A stretch of 64,000 bases of DNA, taken from NCBI GenBank assembly GCA_039654915.1, contig CM077597.1, forward strand, positions 79,238,001-79,302,000, written 5' to 3'. The notes below the pieces were generated by a model, which saw only the letters and a program-made list of their open reading frames with translations, had not been told where the DNA came from and did not search any database. Position numbers and translations under genes: made by a program. This document shows positions 12,469-24,900 of the stretch, in pieces. Numbering within the stretch: the stretch's first letter is position 1; each line of letters begins with the position of its first letter. Origin of the DNA: Aquilaria yunnanensis. Its lineage: Eukaryota > Streptophyta > Magnoliopsida > Malvales > Thymelaeaceae.

Positions 12469-14300
12469 ATGTCAAGTTTTTAGATTGATTGTTTTGATGG
12501 ATCTAGAGATTTTAGTCTTTGGAAATCCATGGTAAAGGATATGTTAATTCAGCATAATCTATATTAGATACAAAATGGAAGGAGATGGAGCAGATATCGA
12601 TGAATGTGATTAGATTAATGCTCGCACCATAACTCAAGTATGTTATGTTGAATGAGACCTCTCCAACAAAATTGATGGATAAGTTTAACGGTAAGTATAT
12701 GTCCAAGTCTATTACTAACAAGTTATGCTTGAAAAGACAATTATATGGTTTTAAGGATGAAAGATGAAACTAGCTTGATCATGCACTTGAATGAGTTTAA
12801 CAAGCATGTTATATAATTAAAAAGTATTGGCAAGAAGATTGAAGGAAAAGATAGGGCTATAATCTTGATTAATTCTTTATCAAGATTTTATGTGCAAGTT
12901 ATAACTCTATTGATGGTTGGAAGAAGTACCTTGAAGATCAAAGATGTGACCACTGTGCTTTTAAAGCACGATCGAATGAAAAAATTTGAAAATAAAGATA
13001 ATAATGTGTTCATGGTAGAGCAAGGAAAAAGCTGCTGGATAAAAAAAACTGAATCAAGAGAAAGATTAAGTTCAAGATCGGAAAAAGATTGGAGTAATAC
13101 AGAATGTTTTTATTTTCATGATTTGGGACATATCAAGTTTTTTTGCCCAAATTTGAAAGAAGACATGGAAGAATTTTTTTAAGGCAAAGAAGAAAAAGAA
13201 AGAGAAAATAGATGAGAAAAATAAAGATGATGTGAATGTGGTGGAGGATGATAAAAATGATTATGAAGTTGTAATGACCCCAGTCCAGAACCGGTCAAAG
13301 GAACACTTGCGCACACCACATAGGCTATCCTCTATGAAAAGGATAAGTGCTAGGTACTTATGTTCTAGAATTGAAGCCTATATATCCACATAAGGCTTCC
13401 TACAATTCACCAATATAGGATATAAGGGTGTTACAAAGTCCCCCCCCCCCTTATGCACCCAACGTCCCCGTTGAGGTCAATCGGATTACTTGGTTCCCTG
13501 GACCAAATAACCTTTCTAATCGAACTACTTAGCCCCTAGCCAAGTAGCCTCTCGAATCCAGGATCAGTCCCAGTAGATGATGCATGTGCATACCCATTAT
13601 AGAACACCATCGTGGTCCCGCGTCAGCTCTGATACCATCTGTGATAACCCAAGTCCAAAACCGGTCAACGGAACACTTGCCCGCACCACATGGGCTATCC
13701 TCTATGAAAAGGATAAACGCTAGGTACTTATGTTCTAGAATTTGAGCCTATATATCCACATAAGGCTTCCCACAATTCACCCCTGTTAGACATGGGGGTG
13801 TTACAGAAGTAATGACTTTAATGGTGCAAAAAACTGGTAAGAAGAAATATATGAGAGATGTATGAGGATTTGATTTGGCTTGCTTAGAGAATATTTGCAC
13901 AAAGAGGGATTGGTTCATAAAATTTTAGGCATATGATAGGCCAAATTATTTAGCTAATAACCAAAAAGAGAGAATTAAAGGCATTAGCAATATGAAGATC
14001 CAATTACATGATGGAAGTATCAAGACGTTTGGTGATATGAGGTTTTTCCCAAAAATTAAGAGGAATTTAATTTCAATTTTTAGATTAGATAATTTAAGTT
14101 ATGGAATTTCTACTCGAGGTGGAGGTTAGTGAATTTCAAAGAATGCATTTGTTGTGATGAAAGGAGTAAAGAACTCAACTAATTTATATTAGTTAGTTGG
14201 TATCAGAATTGTGAAATGAGATGACAAGAATTATCCTGTAGATGTGAGCAAGAATATGGCTTTGTGGATTTGGTAAAAAATGAGGAGTTAGAGATAATTT
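12469..14300 (+). pseudogene. Copia gag with protease/pre-integrase remnant
   Basis: From ATG at 12469 a broken frame gives IDCFDGSRDFSLWKSMVKDM, the start of a copia Gag (UBN2 family). Further on come MSKS-like LTSYA, LKRQLYGF-like text, SLIMHLNEFNKHV, and from 12865 an open piece ending in a zinc knuckle CFYFHDLGHIKFFCP, in which the second Cys of C-x2-C is Phe. After the nested TRIM, TKRDWFIKF and MRFFPKIKRNLISIFRLD match the protease/pre-integrase boundary (R-D-W-F, v-P-x-L-x-x-N-L-I-S). The frame stops many times. The pol genes downstream are deleted. Confidence 0.7.
13270..13805 (-). mobile_element. Complete TRIM (miniature LTR retrotransposon) nested in the copia element
   Basis: Two 166-bp terminal direct repeats (13270-13435 and 13640-13805) both begin TGT and end GGTGTTACA on the plus strand. 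The 5-bp target duplication GAAGT is perfect (13265-13269 and 13806-13810). On the minus strand, TGGTATCAGAGC (13626-13637), an exact initiator-tRNA primer-binding site, lies 2 bp inside the right-hand repeat, and a G-rich polypurine tract (complement of 13436-13450) abuts the left-hand repeat. The element is therefore on the minus strand, 536 bp long, with a 204-bp non-coding interior. Confidence 0.9.
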
Positions 14301-14316
14301 GAGTCAAGGAAGAGAT

Positions 14317-14772
14317 TATTAGGTTGTGTGACTCAAATTACTAAAACAAAAAAGTTAGATAAGTTGAGTTAAAGCTTGCTCAACAAATCCTAGAAAGGTT
14401 TGGAATCTTGTGTTCTTTTGTTTTGTGCAATAGGTGTGTTTCAGTAATGGTTTGGGAATTAATTAGTTGGTCAAAAGTAGTTAGGTTTTGTTTAGGATTT
14501 GATTTTAGTTTTCCTATTTATTTAGTATTTAGTTTTCCTAGTTTGATATAGTTTAGCTTTTGTATTAGTTTTCTTGTCTGTAGTAGTTGGTTTTTGTATT
14601 AGTGATGGTGTGTTGTGAGGCTTGGAGAAGAGTAAAGATTGAGAGTTTGAGAAAAATGGAATTTGTAATTGTGATTTAAATTTCGATAGTTGAAAGATTA
14701 TAGGATTGTCAAGGTTGAAAAAAAATTGCTTATTATTCTATTTGTTTTTTTTTCTTTCGCTTCCGTCCAACA
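14317..14772 (+). repeat. 3' LTR of the copia element
   Basis: Collinear with 11959-12432. The expected TG start is changed (TATTAGG). The end is near CCAACA, then unrelated sequence follows. A short purine-rich stretch, CAAGGAAGAGA, lies just upstream and may be the polypurine tract. Confidence 0.7.
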
Positions 14773-14869
14773 CATTATATCCACGTTGTAGCAAATTTCT
14801 ATCAAGAATAGAACCCTCATCTATATAAAAAGACAAATGTGTTTAGATTGTTTTTTTGTTTTTGTGCTC

Positions 14870-14960
14870 GCAGATTTGGCTTGATAACTAAAGCATTGGG
14901 GTCCCTATGAGGTGGTCTAGGTTCGACTCTAGTCTCCCCACTTCCTCTTAAAAAAAATGT
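14870..14960 (+). mobile_element. tRNA-derived SINE head, tentative
   Basis: GGTTCGACTCT at 14920-14930 matches the RNA polymerase III B box (GGTTCGANNCC), and TGGCTTGATAAC at 14877-14888 loosely resembles an A box about 32 bp upstream. An A-rich run, CTTAAAAAAAATG, follows. This is the layout of a plant SINE head such as the Au family, but it could also be a decayed tRNA-like fragment. No full tRNA cloverleaf can be folded. Confidence 0.35.
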
Positions 14961-15192
14961 CACACAAAGTTGATTCCGTTACTCTCCAGGTGCCGAAAAT
15001 GCTTACATTCCCCTTCTCTTACTTAGAATGTTAATACCTATTCCCTTATATATTTGTATGCATGTTTTTTAATACAAAATATATATATATTTTTTATTGA
15101 CCTTATAGAAATTCAAGAGAGCTACATTTTGATTTATGGTCCAGCTCTATTATCACTCAAACAAATGATCACTGAATTATTTTTCTTTATGA

Positions 15193-15432
15193 CACTCCCT
15201 TTATCTTAAGTTTTTTACAATATTTTAAATTTTTTAATTTAAGTTTGACTTCAATTTATTTATATTCATATTTGATATAAAAATTTTAAAATTTTATATT
15301 CAGAAACTACAAGACTTATAGTTTTTAAATATATTTTTTAAACAAAATTAAAAAATTATTATTATAAATAAATTTAAGTCAAACTTAAGTAAAAAAAGGG
15401 AAATTGTGCAAAGAATATAGGATGGAGGTAGT
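15193..15432. mobile_element. Stowaway-like MITE (Tc1/mariner type)
   Basis: The left end CACTCCCTTTATCTTAAG and the complement of the right end (CTACCTCCATCCTATATTC) fit the CTCCCTCCATCC terminal pattern of Stowaway/mariner elements. Inside the ends, the inverted blocks ACTTAAGTTTGACTTAAAT and TTTAAGTTTGACTTCAAT confirm long inverted repeats. About 240 bp, no coding capacity. Confidence 0.6.
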
Positions 15433-16369
15433 ATTATCTTTAGCTCATACTATATAGTATTTATAATAAATTCAAATGAAAATGAGTTTTGCATACAATT
15501 TCATATCTAACCATTACCAACCTAATTAGTTCAAGGTAGGCACGACTACCAACATATTAAGTAGTGTTGCATCTATAGCAATGTAGACAAAAATGGATTT
15601 GATTGTTGGATAGTGAATCATGCACAGAATTATGTTATATTACTTCCTGCCTATCCTACAATACAAGCATGTTTTTATTATAGGTGTACATTGGACTAGG
15701 CCTAGACCGAAACTGGCAAAATTCAAACCGAGGTCGGCTCGATCAAAGACCGACTTGCCTTAGCCTAGGGGAAGAACAGATTTGTGTTGGTTGATTATGG
15801 GCCTAGGGGAGTTGAAGTGAGGCACGGGCTTGGCATGGCCCAAGAGTGGATTGAGCTTGGGCCTAGAACGGACCAGCCTAACTTGGACAGGTTGGGTTAG
15901 GCCAAGCCTAACATTGGAAGAAGGAAGCAGCTAAATTGGAAAAATAAAAGGGAAAATAGCATCTAGTTTGACCCAAAAGTCATTTTTACCCTTGCATTTG
16001 TTAGTCACTGTGATGGACTAGTTGTGGTAAAAAATGGCTAGTTTGACGCAAAAGTAATTTTAACCTTCCAACTCCTAGAAACAGCTTGCGTTTTAGGGCT
16101 ATTTTGTCCAACAAAATTTTTAGTTCTCATATAAATAGAGAAGCTCATTTAGTCCACACCAATTTCTACAATCTTTTTTCTACATATACAACATTCTCTA
16201 CCATCATTTATAGCTTTCCTCCTGCAAATAAATGGGATCATTTTTTCTTTTTAATCTCCTTTGATTTTTCTTCTTAATCTCCTTTAAATTTGCTCCTCTA
16301 GCTAATTTCTTCTTAATCTTTTACGATTTTTCTCTCTCACTCATTTCTAACAATGGCATAAAAAAAGAG
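15433..16369. other. Non-coding stretch
   Basis: No gene recognised. Positions 15680-15915 are rich in GGCCTAG/GGGCCTAG and TTGGGC words, a low-order repeat. A 63-codon frame at 16086-16277 has no domain and sits just upstream of the hAT remnant. Confidence 0.4.
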
Positions 16370-18180
16370 CACTAGTTCCAATTCATCCAAGAGCTCCCCT
16401 TCCCGCACCGGAAATTGGATCATTTTTCAAATGTGAAAATCTAGTGCAAAGATGGATCCACATCCAAGAGGTTGATGATGAAGTCAATATTGATATGAGG
16501 AATATTGATGTCTAGCTTGGCAATCAAGAGTCTAACAATGACATGAAAGTCCAAGATACCATCCTAACCATGAACCTTGAAAGAGGTGACGGGTCCAACC
16601 AACACCTCAAAGCCAACTCCCTAAAGGCACACAAGGTAAATCCAGTCAATTCACATCTTTTGTGTAGGAACATTTTGAGAAAATGTTAAAAACAACGCAG
16701 GTTTGCAGAGTACAAGCACTATGAGAAGAAATTTGCTTACAAGGTCAGCTTTGAGATAGGAACATTGTAATGCCACTTTAGAAATGATCATCCTGCCCAC
16801 TATCCCAGTGCATTAGCCAGTTTCGGTAGACAATTACAAATTGGAAGTACTGCCAGCATAGTAGGTATTTTTATATTAAACCAATAAGAGTGTAGAGAAG
16901 GTATAGTTAGTTGAACGATGCTAATTGAAAAACCTTTTAGACAAGCTGAGGATATTCAATTAGAAAATTGGATTAAATCACACTTAAACCTGGCTTTAAA
17001 AAGGACATCTAAGACTACAGCTAAAAGAGAGACCTTTAAAATGTATGAAGTTGAAATATCCAATTTGCAAATGTATTTTTCTGTTCTTGATCATTGTATT
17101 GCATTTAATGTGATATGTGGACATCTCCAATAGGCAAAGATTATTATTGTGTTATTGTTCATTAGATTAATGATGATTAGGTCATACAAAAATATATTTT
17201 CAAATTTAAGTGCATGGAGTCCAATCATATTGGATAGAACATCTATCAATGCATTTTAGATACTCTTCATGATTTTTATTATACTAACAAAGTTTTCTGC
17301 TTATCATTTGACAAAGTATAAAACAATGATTTTGCCACCTATGAATTAAGTACTTTTTTTAAACCCCTCGAAATACTGCATTTTTCCATGTAAGATATTT
17401 ATGACACATTTTGAATTTGTGCATCCAAAAGGTGTTAAAGGTTTCTCGGTCCAAAATTGTTCTTATTAAGAATGTATTACATTATTTGAGGTCAATGCTC
17501 AAAATTCATCGTGAATTCAAAGCATATTATTTTGAAAATAACCAACTTTTTAGTTGGAAATTGTTTAAACTGGAATGTCATACATGGTGGAACTCAACTT
17601 ACGAGATGTTGATAGATGCATATCTGTATACACCTTTGCTAACAACTTTTTAAACTTTAAAATCGGTAAGGAAATTTTTAAAGCCGTGATATGGGACAAA
17701 TGTTTCAAACTTAATGAATTACTAAGGTATTATTACGAGACAACTATTTTCTTCTATTGTGTTTATTGTCTCACTGTCCACAATGTTTTGATGTATTTGG
17801 TGAATATTGTTTATGTTTTTAAACATTACAAAGATGATGAATTATTGAAAGACACTATTATTTCTATTAAAGAAAAGTGGATTGTATATTTCGATTACAT
17901 CTCCCTATTTTTTTACTTGCATCTACACTTGACTCGATCATTCAAATAACGGGTATGTAGTCATTACTTGAGGGGTACTATCATTTTCATAAAAATGAAT
18001 CATAGAAGAGTTCTAGTTATTTCTACTGATATTGATGAGCACTTGCATAAGTTATATAAACTCTATTTTGTCTGCCATAAAGATAAGGTAAGAAACATTG
18101 TTTTTCAACCGGTGGGCGCTTCATTATCGTCTTCCTTAGCACTATTCAACCTTGTGGACCAACTCCTAAAACATCCTTGA
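16370..18180 (+). pseudogene. Decayed hAT transposase with BED zinc finger
   Basis: Plus-strand fragments in order: at about 16700 a BED-finger-like piece (EYKHYEKKFAYK then GTL-CHFRNDHP; the Cys pair is lost), at 16918-17133 LIEKPFRQAED (the hAT 'pf' region), at 17411-17653 HTWWNSTYEMLIDAYLY (the D-x-x-T-R-W-N-S-T-Y-x-M-L motif with R to W), and at about 17870 a block resembling Y-F-D-Y-I. Stops and frameshifts occur throughout and the C-terminal dimerisation region is not recognisable. In a live element it would be a cut-and-paste transposase. Confidence 0.65.
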
Positions 18181-18599
18181 CTTACATCCTTAAGTCTGCT
18201 TGAAGTGGATAATGACCTCAACACCTTATTTTACATTAAATACCGTGATGTATGTACGATGGTATTCCATTTTTCGCAGACATGTGTGAGATATATTTTT
18301 GGTCATTTTACATCAAAATATCAAACATAAATATTTAAAATAGTAAAATATAATTAATACACATATTTTAACATAAACATTTAATTTTATTTTTTGGTTA
18401 CTTTTTATTTTACTTTTTTTTTGTATTAGAAAATATATTGTTATTATTAAAGTATTTTTCCTTTTTTCTTTCTCTTGTATCAATAAATTATTTTTTTGTT
18501 GAATAATATTTATTTTTCTCTATATATAATTTTTTTATGTTTTTTGTATAAAAATATCTTTTATCATATATTAAGAGGAGCCAATTATGTGTGTAGAGG

Positions 18600-20009
18600 A
18601 GCGGGCCGAATTCACTGGTGTGAGGTTTGGCGACCAAAAGAAAATATCCTAGTGATGCAAGGAGGGGAGGAGCCACGATTGGCTAGGAAAGATGAATAGG
18701 GTGATCATGCAAAGAAAACAAGCAAATATGGTGTGAAAGGTGTGGGCAAAAAGGCTTGGCGTCAAAGAGGGTTAGTGGTGAAGGGGGTTGTTATCCCACA
18801 ATTAGGCGACCCTGACCGCAGATACATTTGGTGATTGTGAGGAAGCTCGATGCAACAAAAGTGGGTCATCTGGTGATGGGGTATCACTGACCAAAGATAA
18901 AGCTGGCAACAGCAGGCAAGCTATTCGGGTGGTGGCAGCTCAAGTTCTTACAGGATACATCGTTATTGTTAGTGGTCAAATTAGGGTTGCTAAGGAGGCT
19001 GCCTCGAAGTTAGGTGAGGAAGGAAACAAAAAAAGCATTGCTGGAAAAAAGAAGAGTTATAGGTGGCGTACTAAAATTACAAAATCAGGTTAGGGTTTTT
19101 GAAGATGTTTTTGGTGTAAGATGGTTATTTTCTTATAGTGGACTAGAAAGTTATGGAGCTCTGGGTAGGCTTGAACATGAATCTGGTGGGCTTATGGAGG
19201 GTTGTTAAAAGGGTGCTATTGGGTCAAAATCAGCATCAAACAATGGGTCTTCGTTTTGCTAGTGTTGGTACTAAGGTTAGTAAAGAAATCACTGAAAATA
19301 GGCCTGGGAGTATTTCTACAATTGCATCTTATTTAATTTTCTCTGGGATCCCTTCAATTCAAAAATTGGGGATAAGTCTTAGGCCAAGGGGTTGTGAATT
19401 TTGATTTACCCATACAAAAGAATAAATCGGGCAAGCGAAATTATGATAGTTCCAAGTTGTCTTAAAAAATTGATGGAGTTGTCTTAAAAAATTGATGGAT
19501 TCTCAAATAAAGATAAGGATAGTGTCTAGAGTTCTGACTCTTGTGTTATTCCTAACTAGGTGTTATTAGATTTTTGTGATGACCTAGCTTTCAATATTTA
19601 GGAGAATCTTGATATGGCAAAGGTTCTGAGGAAAGGGCTATAGAAGATTGGATGACGGCTTAAAGGATCAATGCTAAAAAGTGAATTGAAAAGGTTGGAT
19701 TGGTGGATTAAAGGCTATGATTTTATTATTCTTTTGTTTTTGGGTCCAAGATGGTGTGATCTTTGCGGCTACAAAGTTGAATTTTTTATGATTGTTAAGG
19801 TTAGTTTTAATTTTTAAGGTTAAGGAAGTTTTTCAATGATTTTGGGTTCTAGGAGTTTGGTTCTGGTTTTATATATTGTGAATGTTGGTTAGAACATTTT
19901 ATGTATTGGGGGAGTATATTGGGGTGAATTATTCCAGTATTTTTCTGCAATTGGGACATATGTATTCCTTTACTTTTAATAAAAATTTTGTTTTGTCATA
20001 AAAAAACAG
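18600..20009 (+). mobile_element. Possible truncated retroposon with poly(A)-like tail
   Basis: This less AT-rich stretch ends TTTTAATAAAAATTTTG then TTTTGTCATAAAAAAAC at 19976-20008, reminiscent of the 3' ends of plant LINEs. Translations are broken. CERCGQKG (about 18740) could be a zinc-knuckle remnant of an ORF1. No frame longer than 84 codons and no certain domain. It could equally be a decayed gene. 18181-18600 upstream is plain AT-rich DNA. Confidence 0.3.
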
Positions 20010-21502
20010 TAAGCCATGCACACAATTTCATATTTAATCATTACCTCACCTTTTAATAATAAAAAGTATTCCCTCCATCCTAAAAAAGATGAAATGAATT
20101 CCAAAGAATAAGACGTTTCCCCTTCCTGGAAAGATTTTAACATCTAATTTATATGCATGATGATAAACTTTATTGCCCTCATTTAAACTCTCACAACACC
20201 AAACCCAAGAAGGAATATTTTCTTTTTTTAATCTTCATTAAAGGCCAAATCTTTGGATTTAATCCAAGTGTATTAACACGTTACTATTCCTTCCCACGTG
20301 GTCTGTACAATTGCACCGAAGCACATGCCTCTGAAAGTTGAAAAAATTACAATTTGAATAGGCCATAACTTTTTGTCTCCAACTAGAAGCAAGTCATGTG
20401 GAGTAAAAGGCATACCCGTGCTAACTAGATGCTGAGCTAAAAAAATGGTGATTCGGACCTGAGGTTGTCCAAGAATTTCAAGTGTACGGGCATAAGAAAA
20501 TGAGGCACCTTAGGATGAGCTATCCAAGGGTCGGTGACTACTAGGACAATCATTCTATCCATTGTCTCATTTTTTGGGGTTTAATGAACAATAACATGAA
20601 CATAACTACGGTTTGAAGGAGAAGATCTCACTAGCTAGCTAGATCAACAGTTGGATGGTGATGGGAAGGAGTTAGTTGTACGCACTCAAGTCAAACCAGA
20701 GTTGTGTTTCTCTTGGATGCGGTGTACGGATGTGAACGAAAGCCGGCGGCGAAAGTTAGCCAATGCAAAGGACAACGACCATTTCCGTTGGCAACAACAA
20801 CAAGAAGGCAAACGATAGATCCTAGATTCCGAAGTGAACTTAACCTCTCTACACAGCAGCACTAGCATTTTAGGTAGACTTTAAGTGCCTCTTGTTTTAG
20901 ACATCCAATAATTATGCTCCAAGTTAGTTGATAAAATTAATAAATTATTATTGTACGCTGCAGGAAAGTTCATACCCTCATGGCCTTATCTACATTGGTC
21001 AAAGGAGTGTAATAACAAAGAAGTTTGAGGGCAATATCGGATCAAAAAATGCAGGCCCACTGATTAGCACACCGAAACAGACAAAAAACATGTTAACTGG
21101 CGTTGGTTAGCATACGCTGAACAAACCTCATGCATAACACAAAACCCCAAAAAAAATTTCCCTTTTTTTAATCATAATTTGAACTCCCACTACCCATAAT
21201 CTAAAAAAAAAAAATTTTATAATTTTAATTTCATAGATAAAAATAAAAAATAGTATAAACTACACACATTTTAATTTTTATACCCAAAAAAATGCTTCAT
21301 CTTTTATTGCACAGGGGAGCATTATTATGAGTTGAATTTGTTTAAGGTAAGCACCACATACTGAGTAGTGCTGCATCTACAGAGATTTAAACAAAAATGA
21401 ATTTTATCAATTATTCGACAACCAATTGTTAAATAATTTAAATTTAATTAAGTTATCTAGAAAATTTTACTCTATTACTACCTGCCGCATAAGCTTTATA
21501 TA
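20010..21502. other. Non-coding stretch
   Basis: No gene recognised. ATTCCCTCCATCCTAAAAAA at about 20068 looks like one end of a Stowaway-type element, but no partner end was found. The 60-codon frames at 20686-20868 and 20928-21110 have no domain. Confidence 0.45.
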
Positions 21503-21512
21503 ATCATATTTG

Positions 21513-21706
21513 GGGTAAATTGCACGCGCTACCCCCAACCTTTAATTATTGTTTCTGTTCTAACCCTAACCTTCACTTTGTTCGTTGCGTGTCCCTAACC
21601 CGATTAAAATGTTTCATTTCGACCCCTACGTGGACAGAACTCGTCTAAATGGACGGCGAACGCCACGTTAATGCTTATGTGGCACCCGAATGTCCACGCT
21701 GGCCCA
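21513..21706 (+). repeat. Left TIR of the MULE
   Basis: 194 bp, inverted copy of 26781-26974 with two substitutions (at the sixth base of CAACCTTT against CAACATTT, and AAATGTTT against AAACGTTT). The transposase start codon lies about 275 bp inward, so the TIR probably holds the promoter, as in other MULEs (inference). Confidence 0.93.
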
Positions 21707-21980
21707 GTAAACACACCAGTCATTAATTTTGGAGATGGAAAAAATGGGAAAAGAGATAGAACAGAGGAAGGGGACGTTCAGCGGTTACCGAGCGTAACAG
21801 AGTCCAGAGACAGTGGAGAGAGAAGAGAACGAAAGAGAGATAGGGTTTGAGAACGAGAAAAAAATCTGACATCACACGGAGAGAAGATTTGCAATCACGA
21901 AGCTAAGAACACGAAAAATAGTAGATAATCGAAAAAAAAGATAAGAGATTGCTGAAAAGATAAGAGATTGCCGCAAAAAA

Positions 21981-24900
21981 ATGGTTGCAGAGAAAGTGAA
22001 GAGAGATGGGAATGAAGGCTTCCCAGAGTACAGTAAGTCTATATGCTTTTATGATTAAGTGATAGATAATATTTTAGAGTTGAATGTGGATGTGTGGGGG
22101 CGTTGGGGAAGTAAAAGGCATGGTGGGGTAAGTGGGTGGTATGTGTGTGTCGTATGTGTGAGTGGCGTGTGTGTATCTGTAGGGGAAGGGGGACCAAATG
22201 GGGACCATAGGAGAATATAGAATTATGTGAGAATGGATGGGTGGAATATAAAATATTGGTGATTAACATAATTAGTATTTTCCATTTGCAGGGCGTGGTG
22301 ATGGTTATTTCACTGTGAAAATGCACCATTGGGGATTTTTTGGGAAGTTACCATGGAAAACATACATTGAGGGTTCTGTTAACTACTGGGACTATTGTCA
22401 ATTTGATAGGTTTAGTCTAATAGAGTTGGACAAAATGGTGGAGGAATTGGGTTACTCAGGGTACATGGATTACTTCTGGTTATATCCAGGGATGCCTCTT
22501 GATGATGGTTTAATCCCTCTGAAAGATGAGGCTGATGTGATGCAGATGATGATGCTTTGCTTGCCTGAGAATCTTGTTATTAAAATATACATTGTGATAA
22601 AGAGTAAAGCAGATATGATTAAGGATGAGTTGGCATTTATAGGGAAAATTAAAGAACATATTAGCCCTAAGAAGGCTGTCATAGAAGAAATTGTTGAAGA
22701 GGGTGATGAAAGTTGTCCACAATCAAGGAAGAAGTGTGCTACATTTGTAAGCAAACAAAAATGTGAAAGTAGCCAAAGAAAAGCACTGACATGGGTTGTG
22801 GAGGAGAATGAAGAGCAAATGTTGGGAAGAGATGTTGAGGAAGGTAATGTAAATGCTGAAGTGAATGTGGCAGCTGAGAATGTTGAGGTGGAAGATGAGC
22901 ATGAGGTAGGATGTGAGAATGTTGAAGTCAATAATGAGGCTGAAGATGAAGAAATGGAAAGATCAGATAGTACCCCAGTGGGTAGTAGCAATAGGGCTGA
23001 TGAAGGGGATGATGGGGATGATAGTGAAGCAACCACAGAGGATGTAGACTATGAGCCTAATTCTGGAACATAAAGTTGTGAGATAGAGTTTGAGGAGTCA
23101 GACAATGACATCGGACAGGAAGATAATGACATGGCTGACCATATTCCAAGAACTAGGGTAGAAAGTAGTAAAGGGAAGAATTCATGTATGGGCTATACAT
23201 ATGAATTAGAGTCTGAGGAAGATTTGGACTTTGATGATTTGCAAAGTATATACTCAGATAGTGATGAAGGTGATAGGTACCCAAGTTTCAATGAGAGGTC
23301 TGACATAAGTGACCCTAAGTTCCTTTTGGGTCAGAAGTTCACCTCCTTTGATGTGTTGAGAAAAGCAATACGGACTTATGGAATTAAGTCAAGGTGTAGA
23401 GTAAGGGTTGTGAAGAGTGAGAAACGTAGGCTAAGGGCCAAATGTGCAGAGGGGTGTCCTTGGACATTATATGCTACACCTGTTGAGGGTGGGATGGTGC
23501 AAATAAAAACATACATCGGTGACCACAGTTGCATCAAGGTCTTCAAGTCTAAGCATACCAAGTTTGGCTGAATTGCTCAGACATATCTCGAAAATGTAAG
23601 GTCTGACCCTGACATTTCCATAACAGCACTGAGGGATCAGATTAAGAGGGATTTCAACTTAGATGTCCCTAGGACAAAAGTATGGAAAGGGATTAAGAAG
23701 GCGCTTCAGATTATAAGAGCTGATGAGAAAATACAATTTGCCAAGTTGGCTGATTATAGGGGTGAGCTCAGAAGGACTAATCCTGGAACTATGTTCAAGC
23801 TGCATCTTGATAATTTAGTATTTCAGAGGGTGTTCATATGTCTGGAGGCATGTAAGGAATGGTTCCTTGCTGGATGCAGGCCTATAATTGGTGTGGATGG
23901 TTGTTTTCTCAAAGGTCATTATGGGGGTCAACTTCTTGCTGCTGTTGGTTTGGATGCAAATGATTGCATCTTCCCAATAGCCTATGCTAGGGTGGAGGTT
24001 GAGTCATTTGATTCATGGCATTGGTTCCTTAGTCTATTGGGTGAGAAATTGGGTATAGGCGAAGCAAATAGCAGAGACTGGACCATCACTTCTGATAGAC
24101 AAAAGGTAAAATCTTGGTAATTTTATATAGGAATTGCTTATATCACTTCCTTTAATATTTATTATGGCATTCTTTTTAATGTAGGGATTACTTCCAGCAG
24201 TGCATGAGTTGTTTCCTGAAGCAGAGCACAGATTCTGTGTACGCCATCTCTATAACAACTTCAAGAGTGTCCACCCCGGAGGTGTGCTAAAAGAGTTGGT
24301 TTGGTCAGCAGCAACAAGTACTTATGTGGCAGAGTTCAACATGTATATGGAGAGGATTAAGGTAGCGGATGAGAATGCTTGGAAATGGTTGACTTCTGTT
24401 CCTCCAAAACACTGGTCAATGGCACATTTCAGAGAGTATTGTAAGTGTGATATCCTCCTAAATAATATCTGTGAGTGTTTTAACAAATTTATCTTAGATG
24501 CTAGGGACAAACCAATTTTAACAATGCTAGAGATTGTTAGAACCAAATTAATGGTGAGGATTGCAAATAGAAGGAAGGCAATAGAGAGTTATACAGGGGT
24601 TGTATGTCCAAGGATAGTGAAAAAGTTAAATAAGTCAATGGAACATTCTGGTTGGTGTATTCCTGTGGGTTCTGGAGGATCACAGTGCCAAGTAAGCACA
24701 CCTAATGGGCAGTTTGTGGTTGACCTGGCAAATCACACTTGTAGCTGCAGAAAGTGGCAGTTGAGTGGGATTCCATGTGCACATGCTTGCTCTGCCATTG
24801 GAAACAACAGAGCGAGAATAGAGGACTATGTTCATTCATGCTATAAGAAAGAGACATGTGCAAGGATTTATGAACATGTAATAAATCCTATAACTAGTAT

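Larger units (their letters stand above)
11959..14772 (+). mobile_element. Non-autonomous Ty1/copia LTR retrotransposon
   Basis: Two related direct repeats form the LTRs: 11959-12432 and about 14317-14772. Both contain TTAGGTTGTGTGACTCAAATTA, here split as TTAGGTTGTG and TGACTCAAATTA, near the start, and TTTTGTTTAGGAT and TTTTCCTATTT further in. A primer-binding site for initiator tRNA-Met follows the first LTR. The inside holds decayed gag and a protease/pre-integrase piece but no integrase, reverse transcriptase or RNase H. The LTRs differ by several indels and many substitutions, so the insertion is not recent. No target duplication was found. Confidence 0.8.

Noticed and set aside
22470..23036. 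188-codon Ser-rich minus-strand frame
   Set aside because: Antisense shadow of the acidic linker of the MULE transposase.
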